Below, in pieces: positions 52,689 through 61,484 of a stretch of DNA of 64,000 nt (position 1 is the stretch's first letter; every line of letters begins with the position of its first letter). Location of the stretch: the NCBI GenBank assembly GCA_946965045.2, contig OX337242.1, positions 1 to 64,000 on the forward strand. Direction: 5' to 3'. The position numbers were made by a program, and so were the translations under genes. This DNA is from Epithemia pelagica. Its lineage: Eukaryota > Bacillariophyta > Bacillariophyceae > Surirellales > Surirellaceae. Under the pieces are notes generated by a model that saw only the letters and a list, made by a program, of their open reading frames with translations, was not told where the DNA came from and made no database searches.

Positions 52689-52691
52689 TCA
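52662..52691 (-). promoter_or_regulatory. Gag-pol stop-codon readthrough signal
   Basis: On the minus strand: gag stop TGA (52691-52689), then CAACCA, which fits the CARYYA readthrough context known from tobacco mosaic virus. After an 8-nt spacer comes a perfect 7-bp hairpin, CCCGGGG / CCCCGGG (52680-52662), with loop TGGCT. Gag and pol share one frame and there is no other stop between them. Murine leukaemia virus also uses a stop codon, an 8-nt spacer and a structured element. That it works this way here is inference from sequence. Confidence 0.7.
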
Positions 52692-53942
52692 CTCGTCGTT
52701 GCTGTCATCGTCATCTTCTTCGTCGTCTGGAGACAGGTTAGCTAAGGCACTTGCTAGGCGGAGTCCTGGGGTAGATGAATCAGCTGGACTTCCACCGTCA
52801 CCAGTCCCGTGAGCTTCGTCATAAGCGCGTTTCTTGTCTCCAGTAAGACCACGTCCGTTGCATGTCGCAGACGTGTGATTCTTGTTAGTTGACCACTTTT
52901 GGTGCCACTTGCACCAATACCAAGTCTTGCCGTTAACTTCTTTAACCTCCGGTTGCCCGCTCTTTGGACCAATCGTAAGCCATCCCTTGTCGGTGTCCGT
53001 AGTCTTGTCCGTCTTCACTTTTGCTGACTGTTTCTTTTGGTCCGTCTGCACTGCCTTACGTTTCGAGTCCTTGAGTTTGTTCACGGATGCTTCGAGAGCG
53101 ATCAGTTTCTGGTCACGTGCCGATAGCGCCTGCCATTTCTTTTGCTCGATCAAGGTCTGATACTTGGTGCGTGCCAACGTCATAAGTTGGCGCGGGGTCA
53201 ATCCCGGATTGTCACCTTCTTCATATGCGTTCTTCTTGCGACGGATAAACTCCAGAAAGTTATCGTCGTTCACATTCTCATACGCCTTGAAAAGGTTGGG
53301 AAGGAGGTCCAGAGTTTGCTCGCCGCGCGCGTGGAGGGCTCGAAGGGTTTCGTCCACATAGAAATTGAACTTGGCGATGTCCGCGTTGATGTCCATAATG
53401 TACACGTGCAAGTCGGCCAGGCGTTGGCGGAGTACCATAACCGTGGCTTCCGTGTCCACGTGAGCAAGCGAGACGATAACCTTGAGAAGGAGAGGTCCAG
53501 CTCCGCGGCCATTGATCGTAAAATCTTCGCGTCGAATATTCACTTGTGCCTTTGCGTCTTCGGTAAGTGAAGCCATGATACATGTGTAGGCCATGTATGA
53601 GTTCTGCGTCTGACGATTCTGCCCATTGTAATGGTCGACGAAGGCTCGGACTTGTTGAAGGGAGACGCGACCGTATTCGGACGTCAAGTTACGAAGGTTT
53701 GCGGCTGGAGCGGCGATTGCTTCTGGAATCGAAAAGATAGACGTCCAGTTCTGTTCCACGATCCGATCCTGCAAGGTATCGAGGAACGTTTTCAAGCCTT
53801 CTGCGTTGAGGTCGTAAAGGTCACCACCATCGTACAATCCACGTGTCGCTTGCTTGTAAAACTTGGCGCCTCCTGCCGTCGTGAAGTTGATCACTTGATT
53901 GGCGTTGGCGTGGGCTGGAGATAGAGCGAAGTTCGCGGCCAT
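52689..53942 (-). CDS. Copia gag (417 aa)
   Basis: Capsid/nucleocapsid protein of the Copia element. The N-terminal two-thirds is helical and charged (TFLDTLQDRI, ATVMVLRQRLADLHVYI). Near residue 345 is a C-x2-H-x9-H-x4-C cluster (CKWHQKWSTNKNHTSATC), which may act as a nucleic-acid-binding zinc knuckle of non-standard type. The C-terminus is very acidic (DDEEDDDDSNDE). ATG at 53942 is 50 bp downstream of the 5' LTR. Ends in UGA, probably leaky. Confidence 0.9.
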   Translation of the reverse strand: MAANFALSPAHANANQVINFTTAGGAKFYKQATRGLYDGGDLYDLNAEGLKTFLDTLQDRIVEQNWTSIFSIPEAIAAPAANLRNLTSEYGRVSLQQVRAFVDHYNGQNRQTQNSYMAYTCIMASLTEDAKAQVNIRREDFTINGRGAGPLLLKVIVSLAHVDTEATVMVLRQRLADLHVYIMDINADIAKFNFYVDETLRALHARGEQTLDLLPNLFKAYENVNDDNFLEFIRRKKNAYEEGDNPGLTPRQLMTLARTKYQTLIEQKKWQALSARDQKLIALEASVNKLKDSKRKAVQTDQKKQSAKVKTDKTTDTDKGWLTIGPKSGQPEVKEVNGKTWYWCKWHQKWSTNKNHTSATCNGRGLTGDKKRAYDEAHGTGDGGSPADSSTPGLRLASALANLSPDDEEDDDDSNDE

Positions 53943-53992
53943 GGTGATTCTTGAGTGACAACGTGTAAGCTGTTAACAGCGCAGAGGAAGCG

Positions 53993-54465
53993 TGTTGTTT
54001 TCTCCCTACCGTAGGTAAAAGAGAAAGAGCTCAACCCGTGTAAACGAAGTTAAGTTGTGAGTTTATTTGGTTAAGCTAGCGTGTTGTAGCCTAAGGCGTT
54101 GAGGTCTTTCCTTTTGATGCGTTGAGTCGATGGTTGGGCGATAGCTCAATCGTCCATCGATCTTGTTTTCCTAAATGGGTGTCTCCTGCCCGTTCTTGGC
54201 CGTTGTTCCTTTTAGGCAATGCCAGTTATTCTTTTGGCCTGTATCAGTTGAATTGGGCCGGTTTGTCATTTCTAAACGCTCATGACGATGACGCGTTGTC
54301 TTTGTTGTATCGTTCGTGAGCATCTTGTTTGGATGCCCGTCGTTCTTGTCCTTTGAGGGACAAATTCTCAAGATGAATGATGCTCATCTTTTCTTCGGCC
54401 GATCTCCTACTTCCGAATGGGAGTCCCGGGTCCATTCCCGGACGATTACGTAGATCTTTTGAACA
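53993..54465 (-). repeat. Copia LTR (5' LTR in element orientation)
   Basis: Match to 48133-48605 with one substitution. It carries the promoter for the element. The 50 bp between it and gag (53943-53992) should contain the primer-binding site. On the minus strand the sequence right after the LTR is CGCTTCCTCTGCGCTG, which I cannot match to a tRNA. Confidence 0.95.
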
Positions 54466-54471
54466 CGTGAT

Positions 54472-54900
54472 CTGAACTGACGACACCTTACTAGAAGAAA
54501 AAACTCTAGTTTCCTATGGAAGATAAGGACGTGACAAGAATGGATTGTTCACAAAGGAAAAGTGAGCACCAACCACGAGATGGTCGCTCGGCCACTGACG
54601 ACAGGGCAAACACGGTGATCCGTACTGCTCCAGTAGGGCGTCTAATGATTTGGGAAGAGGGCAAGAACCCTTGTTCTGAAGCATGACCGGATCAAAAAAA
54701 GACATAGTCCAGCAAGCCACAAAACTCGGGTGTCACCTTGGTGAATGCATAGGATTCTCGGGAGAACTTAGCAAAGTCCTGGTAGGCCGAGCAGAAGGAA
54801 AAGGGTGGACAACGAAGCTCTTTCAAAAGCCAATACCTGACTTCCCATTTGGCATCTATAGGAATGTACCTCATCATCTACGTACTGGTGGGCCTGTGAT
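54472..54900 (-). pseudogene. EEP nuclease, C-terminal fragment
   Basis: Two overlapping frames (54877-54692 and 54720-54514) together match the last third of an EEP module: EVRYWLLKELRCPPFSFCSAYQDF, VTPEFCGLLDYVFF, then KSLDALLEQYG and WPSDHLVVG. A frameshift near 54700 separates them. There is no N-terminal part. Its 3' flank was split by the Copia insertion, since the bases before 48133 continue it. It is one unit of a tandem duplication with 54901-55390. Confidence 0.8.
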
Positions 54901-54915
54901 CTGAAATGAGGACAC

Positions 54916-55392
54916 CTACGAAAAGAAGCTACTTATTGATTCTTCTGGAAAAGGAGGACGTGACACGAATGGATTGTTCAAAAGGGAAAAATGAGCACCA
55001 ACCACGAGCTGGTCGCTCGGCCACTGACGGCTGGGCAAACACGGTGATCCGTGCTGCTCCAGTAAGGCGTCTAATGATCTTGGAAGAGGATAGACACCCT
55101 TGTTTTGAAGCTTGGCAGGATCAAAGAAGACATAGTCCAGGAAGCCACAAAACTCAGGTGTCACGTTTGTAAATGGATAGGACTCAGACGAGAACTTGGA
55201 AAAGTCGTTGTAGGCTGAGCAAAAGGAAAATGGACAGCGGAGCTCATTCAAAAGCCAATGCCTAACTTCCCATCTGGTATCGATCCACGTACAGCCCAGT
55301 GACTGCATCAGTCCTCTGTCTGTACGAAATGTGGGAGGAACCTTCTGGTGGACCAAGTAATTATGAACAAGGCTCCCGGGCTTGGAGTTCAA
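54916..55392 (-). pseudogene. EEP module 2, C-terminal part displaced by a frameshift
   Basis: Encodes the rest of the second module of the gene at 55389-57158: NSKPGSLVHNYL, LGCTWIDTRWEVRHWLL, FCGFLDYVFFDP, WPSDQLVVGAHFS. It is out of frame because of the 47-bp tandem duplication at 55358-55451. The final catalytic motif reads SDQ where active relatives have SDH. Without the duplication, the gene would encode two complete modules in one chain. Confidence 0.85.
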
Positions 55393-55451
55393 GTCGCCGC
55401 AAAATAATTATGAACAAGGCTCCCGGGCTTGGAGTTCAAGTCGCCGCAAAA
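55358..55451. repeat. Perfect 47-bp tandem duplication
   Basis: Two identical 47-bp units (55358-55404 and 55405-55451). 47 is not a multiple of three, so the extra copy breaks the EEP reading frame. Perfect identity suggests a recent event (or an assembly artefact). Confidence 0.95.
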
Positions 55452-57158
55452 TACAGTCGGTACATTGGCACCCGTCATGGCATTCACAAAGGATCGTAGT
55501 TTGGTCAGAAGATAATGTGCCTGGCACAATTTGACGTACTCATAGTTCGGATCACAGTGCAAGTGTGTGGTGCAGACCACAAGTCGTTCGCCCGCTTGCA
55601 AACGTTCAAACAAAGCAAAAACACCATAGTTGTTGCCATGAAAGGCTTGAAAGCCTTGATTGTAATTGGTTCCTTTCGCAAGATCATTAAAGGCAACCAC
55701 CTGTTTGTTACCCACGACTCTCCAAGTATCAATCTTGTAAAAGATGCAGGATGCCAATCGCGAGTGCGTGTTCAATACCAAATATTTGCCGCTCAAGACT
55801 TGTTGGGCAATGAATCCAGTATCCACTTCTTGAAGACAAATAAAGTCCACGCCCTGCGCCACATAGTCATTCAAGATTTTTCGCTGCAGTTCGCGACGCT
55901 CTTCGGAATTATACTTGACATAGGGATGGTGCCCTAGACAATGATCCCCCAAGACATTCCAGGAAATAATCTTGAAAGACGCTGCGGATGAACCAATTCT
56001 TAACCAAGGAATGACGAAAGAAAAGACTGCGCCTACGATGAGATGGTCGCTCGGCCACTGACGGCTGGGCAAATGAGATGATCCGTACTGCTCAAGTAAG
56101 GCGTCCAATGATTCTGGAAGCTTGACAATGCCCTTTTTCTGAAGCATGAAAGGATCGAAGAAGACGTAGTCGAGCAGACCACAAAAGTCACGTGTAACGT
56201 TCGTGAATGGATAGGATTCTTGGGAGAACGTGGTAAAGTCCTGGTAGGCTGAGCAAAAGGAAAACGGACAGTGAAGCTCATTCAAAAGCCAATGCCTGAC
56301 GTCCCAAGTGGTATCGATCCAAGTACAGCCCAGTGACTGCATCAATTCTCCTTCAGTACGAAATGTGGGAGGAACGGTATGACTAGTCAAGTAATTATGG
56401 ACAAGACCACCGGGCTTGGAATTCAAATCGCCGCAAAACGCAACCGGTACGTTTCCACCCGCCATGACATCCACAAAGGACCGCAGTTCTGTCAGAAGAT
56501 AATGTGCCTGGCACAGTTTGACATACTCATAGTTTGGGTCCCAGTACAAGTGTGTGGTACAGACCACAAGTCGTTCTTTGTTTGCCAAGTTTTCAAACAA
56601 AGCAAAAACACCATAGTTGTTGCGCCGAAAGGCGTGATTGTTATCAGTCCCTCGAGCAAGATCATTGAAGGCAATCACCTCTTTGTTACCCACGAGTCTC
56701 CAAGTATCAATTTTGTAAAAGATGCAGGATGCCAATCCCCAATGCGTATTCAACACCACATATTTGCCGCACAAGACTTGCTCGGCAATGAATCCAGTAT
56801 CCACTTCTTGAAGACAGATAAAGTCCACACCCTTGGCCGCATAGTCATTCAAGATTTTTCGCTGGAGTTCGCGCCTCTCTCCAGGCGCATACGAGACATA
56901 AGGATGGTTCCTGAGACAACGATCCGCCAAGACATTCCAGGAAATGATCGTGAAGAACGGTCCAGATGAACTAGCAGTCATGGTGGTTCCGCTGACATAA
57001 TGACTCTCCGAAATGTTGTGTGCGATGTGCATAGATTTTGGAGTGAAACTTGCGCCGTTCCTGCGAAAATAGAGCACTGTGCACCAAGTCCAGAGAAAGA
57101 TAAGAGATAAGATTGACCTGATATTACTGTGGATATATCCAAGGCTTCTGGCCCGCAT
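55389..57158 (-). CDS. CCR4/Angel-like EEP nuclease, tandem modules, second truncated
   Basis: Endonuclease/exonuclease/phosphatase-fold protein related to CCR4, nocturnin and Angel deadenylases. Module 1 is complete: ISWNVLADRC, FICLQEVDTGF (catalytic Glu), CTTHLYWDPN, FCGDLNSKP (Asp, Asn), CGLLDYVFFD, and PSDHLIVG (Asp-His). Module 2 starts KIISWNVLGD and runs through LQEVDTG to GDLNSKPGSLVHNY, where a frameshift ends the protein. From ATG 57158 the N-terminus has a hydrophobic signal-anchor-like segment. A start at 56981 (MTASSSGPF) aligns with the paralogue at 59080 and would lack it. Module 1 should be catalytically competent. Substrate unknown. Confidence 0.7.
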   Translation of the reverse strand: MRARSLGYIHSNIRSILSLIFLWTWCTVLYFRRNGASFTPKSMHIAHNISESHYVSGTTMTASSSGPFFTIISWNVLADRCLRNHPYVSYAPGERRELQRKILNDYAAKGVDFICLQEVDTGFIAEQVLCGKYVVLNTHWGLASCIFYKIDTWRLVGNKEVIAFNDLARGTDNNHAFRRNNYGVFALFENLANKERLVVCTTHLYWDPNYEYVKLCQAHYLLTELRSFVDVMAGGNVPVAFCGDLNSKPGGLVHNYLTSHTVPPTFRTEGELMQSLGCTWIDTTWDVRHWLLNELHCPFSFCSAYQDFTTFSQESYPFTNVTRDFCGLLDYVFFDPFMLQKKGIVKLPESLDALLEQYGSSHLPSRQWPSDHLIVGAVFSFVIPWLRIGSSAASFKIISWNVLGDHCLGHHPYVKYNSEERRELQRKILNDYVAQGVDFICLQEVDTGFIAQQVLSGKYLVLNTHSRLASCIFYKIDTWRVVGNKQVVAFNDLAKGTNYNQGFQAFHGNNYGVFALFERLQAGERLVVCTTHLHCDPNYEYVKLCQAHYLLTKLRSFVNAMTGANVPTVFCGDLNSKPGSLVHNYFAAT

Positions 57159-57247
57159 AAACTGCAAGATCTCGAACGGAGAAACGAAGATTTGATAGGA
57201 TCCGGAGGCGTTCCTGGGACGTTCGCATACGATTTGGTCTAGAATCA

Positions 57248-57830
57248 CACGGGTCTAAACTAAGGGGCTCCGTTGACCGCACGAACGACTCTCGGCAAGA
57301 GTGATGTTTTGCGCGATGTGGCGAGTACCCAATGAGGGTTTGGACTGAAACTTGCGCGCGCACCATTGCAGAGGATCACTGTTCCTGACCAGTCGAGAAT
57401 TCTTGTGTGCATCTCAGAGACTGCAAAAGTACACACGGGTCTAAACTACAATGGGGTTCCGTTGACCGCACGAATGACTCTTGGAAATACACTGTAAGAG
57501 TGATGTTTTGTGCGATGCGGCATGCACCCGATGAGGGTTTGGACTGAAACTTGCGCGCACCATTACAAAGGATCTCCGTTCCTGACCAGTCGAGAATTCC
57601 TGTGTGCATCTCAGAGACTGCAAAAGTACACACGGGTCTAAAATAATGGGGTTCCGTTGACCGCACGAATGACTCTTGGAAATACACTGTAAGAGTGATG
57701 TTTTGTGCGATTCGGCGTGTACCCAACGAGGGTTTGGACTGAAACTTGCGCGCACCATTGCAAAGGATTACCGTTCCTGACCAGTCGAGAATTCTCGTGT
57801 GCATCTCAGAGACTGCCAAAGTACACAGCG
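57248..57830. repeat. Tandem repeat of the EEP gene upstream region (three units of 186-197 bp)
   Basis: Units begin CACGGGTCTAAA at 57248, 57434 and 57631. Each contains GTGATGTTTTG, GAGGGTTTGGACTGAAACTTG, CCTGACCAGTCGAGAATTC and CATCTCAGAGACTG. The middle part resembles the sequence before the EEP start codons at about 57000-57060 and 59095-59180 (ATGTT-TGTGCGATG, TTTTGGAGTGAAACTTGC). The array is thus a triplication of a promoter or 5' leader. Confidence 0.8.
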
Positions 57831-58109
57831 CTTTGGGCCATCTCCCGAAATAACGACATGGACCTCATTCGAAGGATATATCTATCTATAGATTCATCGC
57901 AACGAGAAGCTTTTCGTTTCCTGGTGTGTGTTGTGGGAATTGACAGGAGGGACTGAAACACCAATACAACAGAACGTGTGATACGGAACAATCAGGCCAC
58001 GGATGAAACGTTGGGATACCAACTACTCACAAAACTGTCAAACTCATCTACATGCTGGTGGAACCTTGGTCTACAATGATGACAATAAAAAGAAGCTACT
58101 TCGACGTGA

Positions 58110-59080
58110 CTAGAATTGACGCCACATCTCAAAGTGCGCACCAACAACGAGGTGGTGGCTCGGCCACCCACGGCAGGGCAAACAAGACGATCCATGCTGC
58201 TCACGCAAGTCTTCTATTGACTTTGGAAGAGGGTAGACATCCTTCTTTGGGAGCATGAAAAGACTAAAGAAGACAAAGTCCAGCACGCCACAAAACTCAG
58301 GTGTCACGTTTGTGAATGGATAGGTTGAGTCCTCATAGGCTGAGCAGAAGATAAAGGGACAGCGAAGCTCATTCAAAAGCCAATGCCTGACTTCCCATGT
58401 GGTATCGATCCGCTTGCAGCCCATTGCCTGCATCAGTTCGTCTTCGGTACGAAATGTGGAAGGAACCTGTTGTTGGAGGTCCAAGTACCTATGAACAAGG
58501 CTACCGGGCTTGGAATTCAAGTCCCCGCAAAACACAACCGGTACCATGTTGCCATGCACGACGAAATCCACAAAGGATCGCAGTTTTGTCATGAGATAGT
58601 GTGCCTGGCACAATTTGACATACTCATAGTTTGGGTCCGAGCACAAGTGTGTGGTGCAGACGACACAAGTCGTTCGCACGTTTTCAAGCGTTCAAACAAG
58701 GCAAAAATGCCATGGTTGTTGCGATGAAAGGCTTGGTTGTTATCCGTTCCTTGCGCAAGATCGTTGAAGGCAACCACGTGTTTGTTACCCACGACTCTCC
58801 AAGTATCAATCTTGTAAAAGATTCAGGATGCCAATCGCGAGTGCGTATTCAAAACCCTGTAAATGCCGTTCAAAACCTCTTCCGCAATGAAAAAAGTGTC
58901 TACGCCTTGAAGACAAATAAAGTCCACCCCGTCCTCCACATATTCATTCAAGATGTTTCGCTGTAATTCGCGCCGCTCCCCTGCATTATACTTGGCATAA
59001 GGATGGTTCCCGAGACAACCATCCGCCAAGACATTCCAGGAAATGATCTTGAATGACGGGTTGGATGAAATAGAAGACAT
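58110..59080 (-). pseudogene. EEP nuclease, single-module pseudogene
   Basis: Starts MSSISSNPSFK, then ISWNVLADGC, and covers the whole module. Defects: a TGC to TGA stop near 58823; a small insertion near 58672 that shifts the frame; LQGVD in place of LQEVD, losing the catalytic Glu; and SHH in place of SDH at the last active-site motif. The part after the frameshift (58110-58679) is open and still holds FCGDLNSKP. Two lost active-site residues show that it was decaying before or apart from the truncations. Confidence 0.88.
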
Positions 59081-59845
59081 GGTGTTTCAGTCATTGAATG
59101 ACCCGCAATATGTGCTTTGTTGAGTGGCCTAATGAGGTTTTGGAGTGAAACTTGCCAGAGGTTCCTTGTCCTGACGCAGCTGGAGTGGTCGCTCGTCCAC
59201 AACGTGCGCTGGATCCAAGAACCCTATTCCTGTGGAAGCGAAAGGATGCTCAATGGCCTGTATATATATATCTCCCTGCATCTCTGGACGACAGCTCATT
59301 GTAGAACACCAAGCACCGTATCGTGCATCAACCTTAGGCTGATAGAACTTGGTATAGTAGTTGTTTGGTGAAGAACCACCGAGCAAAAGGCACAAGGCCG
59401 TGCAGAAACCCACGACTCACTGATCCAACTGGATGAAACTTACTTTTCATGGTTGTGCGAGGAGGAGGGAGATGGAGACCCAAAGACGCTTACTCTATTA
59501 TTACGTAGACAAGATACCATCCAGTACTTTATACTATGCATCCACAAGGTAGGTCTCAGAATGTTGGGACTCGATTATTCTAGTAACGCTTTGGTTGGCA
59601 AAATCCTCTCTAGAGCCGTCTGTCTCGCGGAACCAGTTCTCCTGGTTCCTCGGCTGGACGACACTTCCGTCGGCGTGTGTATATAGGTGTTGGTGGTATA
59701 TCGTTCTATTCGGTCATGTCACAGTGCTATGTTTCTTCCCCCTGGGTGGTGTACTACATGGCAGTCGTTGTCATGGGACTCTGTATGTATATGTTTGTGT
59801 GTTGGCTTGTTTTCATGATAACGACGGAGAGAATCCGGAGGATCA
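59081..59845. other. Intergenic, no supported gene
   Basis: Upstream of the EEP pseudogene and downstream of family gene C. Bases 59095-59180 resemble the units of the 57248-57830 repeat. A frame at 59677-59949 on the plus strand runs through gene C exon 2 and is a shadow. Confidence 0.5.
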
Positions 59846-60799
59846 TCATGGTGGTCCCAAAATCAAAGGACAAAAGGGCCGTGTGGGATCCGAGACACCC
59901 GTCTGCGTGGTACAGAGAACATGGAGAGATTTCCAACACAGATTGGTGAGTATCTACGGTTCACACACACACACACAAGACGACGAAACAACGAGGTATA
60001 TAATAGAGATACGTACGACAGTGACGGGTCCGACATAGTCTCCGGGTACCACCACGGGGTAGGTTTGACAATCATTGGAAAAATAGAGGGTAAAGGAAAA
60101 TACCGTGGCTTGATTTTGTTGATTGTCCCCAATCAATTCAATTTCCATCTTGGCGGGAATTTGATTGGGACTCGCCACATTGCCGCGCGTCCAGGTATCG
60201 GACATGACACTGGTATAGATAAAGGATTCGCCATTGTAGAGGGGCGTCCGAATGGGATCTTGCAAGGGATGGCCCAAATAGTTGGGATTGTTGAGCCAAT
60301 CGCCCTTGGGATTATATTCCCGAATAATGACGCGACGAATGACGGTAAAATCGTGCTTGGGAAATTCGTTTTCGTAATCAAAATGACACACCACATTGGA
60401 CAAGGCCGTACCCTTGGCATGTAAGTCCATTTCATAACAGGTCGTTCGAGAAAAGTCGAGCGTAAATTGATATCGACGAGGCTGGCAGCCACAGACTTCC
60501 ATGTTGTTGACCATTTTGGTTTTGAGATGACGACGACGAGGAGATGTTGCTGTTGGTGTTGTTTGATTGGCTGCAAACCATGGTCTGTTGGTGGTGCCGG
60601 TTCTGGTTCTTGTGGTTCGGAGCAATGGAGATGTCGTCGTCCTTGACAGTCTTGTTGTTGTTCTTGTCTGGTTGCTTTCTTGGTGTATTCTAAGAGCCTC
60701 GGCTGTGGTGGTAGTAGGCGAGACGACCACAACCACAATCATTGAAAGAAGTACCATTGTCACGGTCCATTGCCACACGTGTCGAATCATCATCTTCAT
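59846..60799 (-). CDS. Secreted protein family, member C (two exons, 279 aa)
   Basis: Exons 60799-60017 and 59902-59846, intron 114 nt, donor GTACGT, acceptor CACGCAG, phase 0. Signal peptide at residues 1-31 (MVLLSMIVVVVV region), then a Thr/Arg-rich linker. Core: CGCQPRRYQFTLDFSRTTC, NVVCHFDYENE, IIREYNPKGDWLN, YNGESFIYTSVM, IPAKMEIELIG, FTLYFSNDCQTYPVVV, GDYVGPVTV. Exon 2 gives T-G-V-S-D-P-x3-FCP and stops. The start is the internal ATG with a signal peptide. The frame is open 104 codons further but looks non-coding. D is its closest relative (IREYN, NGESF-x-YTSV, SNDC). Function unknown. Confidence 0.8.
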
Positions 60800-61484
60800 G
60801 GTGTATGCTTTGTCTTGTTGGACACTGTCAATAGCTGGAGTGTTCTGGACTGACTGACTGTGTGCTTGTTGTGCAAAGATTGTGTACCAGAAAAGAAGGG
60901 TTGGTAGAAGAGAGGAAGAGAGGCCTTCGCTTTGGATGATGCAGCTTGTGCTTCCAAGGATCAAGGCGGAGGAGGAGAGTGACAAAAGGACAACATGCCG
61001 AAGAATCCGCAACAGATGGAAATCATGGAAGACATGAGAGAAAATGAGACAAGTCGATTGACGACGACGACGTGTGTTGAAGGCGACCCCATAACGTAAC
61101 GCGACCCACACGCGATCTTTTCCAGTCGCTCTAAAATGCTTACGTGTCCCCAGTCATCTGTTCGGGTTTCGCTTTTTGGTTTGTCGTTTCGGCAACTCGT
61201 GTTGCTTCTTTGGGGCAACAAGGAGCATCCCGTTCATCTTCGCCACCCATAATAATCTATATTATTACATCCTTTCGACCAGCTTCTATTCTGTGTGGGC
61301 AATCTTGGTGCCAAAGTCATATCCATCCCAGAATTGTCTCGACAAGGACGAGAGAAAACAAACCAGAAACACCAGCCACTACCACCGCAACAACAAGACG
61401 CATGCCCGATCCCCATTGGGACAGTGGATTGTTGCTGTTGTTATTGTGTTCTGTAACGACTGATTGAAGTGGAACATTCGCAGT
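60800..61484. other. Intergenic between divergent family genes C and D
   Basis: C and D are transcribed away from each other, so this 685-bp interval should hold both promoters. No gene, repeat or clear core element seen. Confidence 0.5.

Larger units (their letters stand above)
48133..54465 (-). mobile_element. Full-length Copia LTR retrotransposon (6333 bp)
   Basis: Two 473-bp LTRs enclose gag and pol in minus orientation. A 5-6-bp target duplication, (C)GTGAT, flanks it at 48127-48132 and 54466-54471. A paralogous uninterrupted site at about 54870-54910 shows the empty-site sequence: CTGGTGGG, then GTGATCTGAA. Gag and pol have no frameshifts, and the LTRs differ at one site I could see (T at 48454, C at 54314), so insertion is recent. 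The segment next to the 3' LTR reads GAGGGAG on the minus strand, a short purine tract. Confidence 0.95.
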
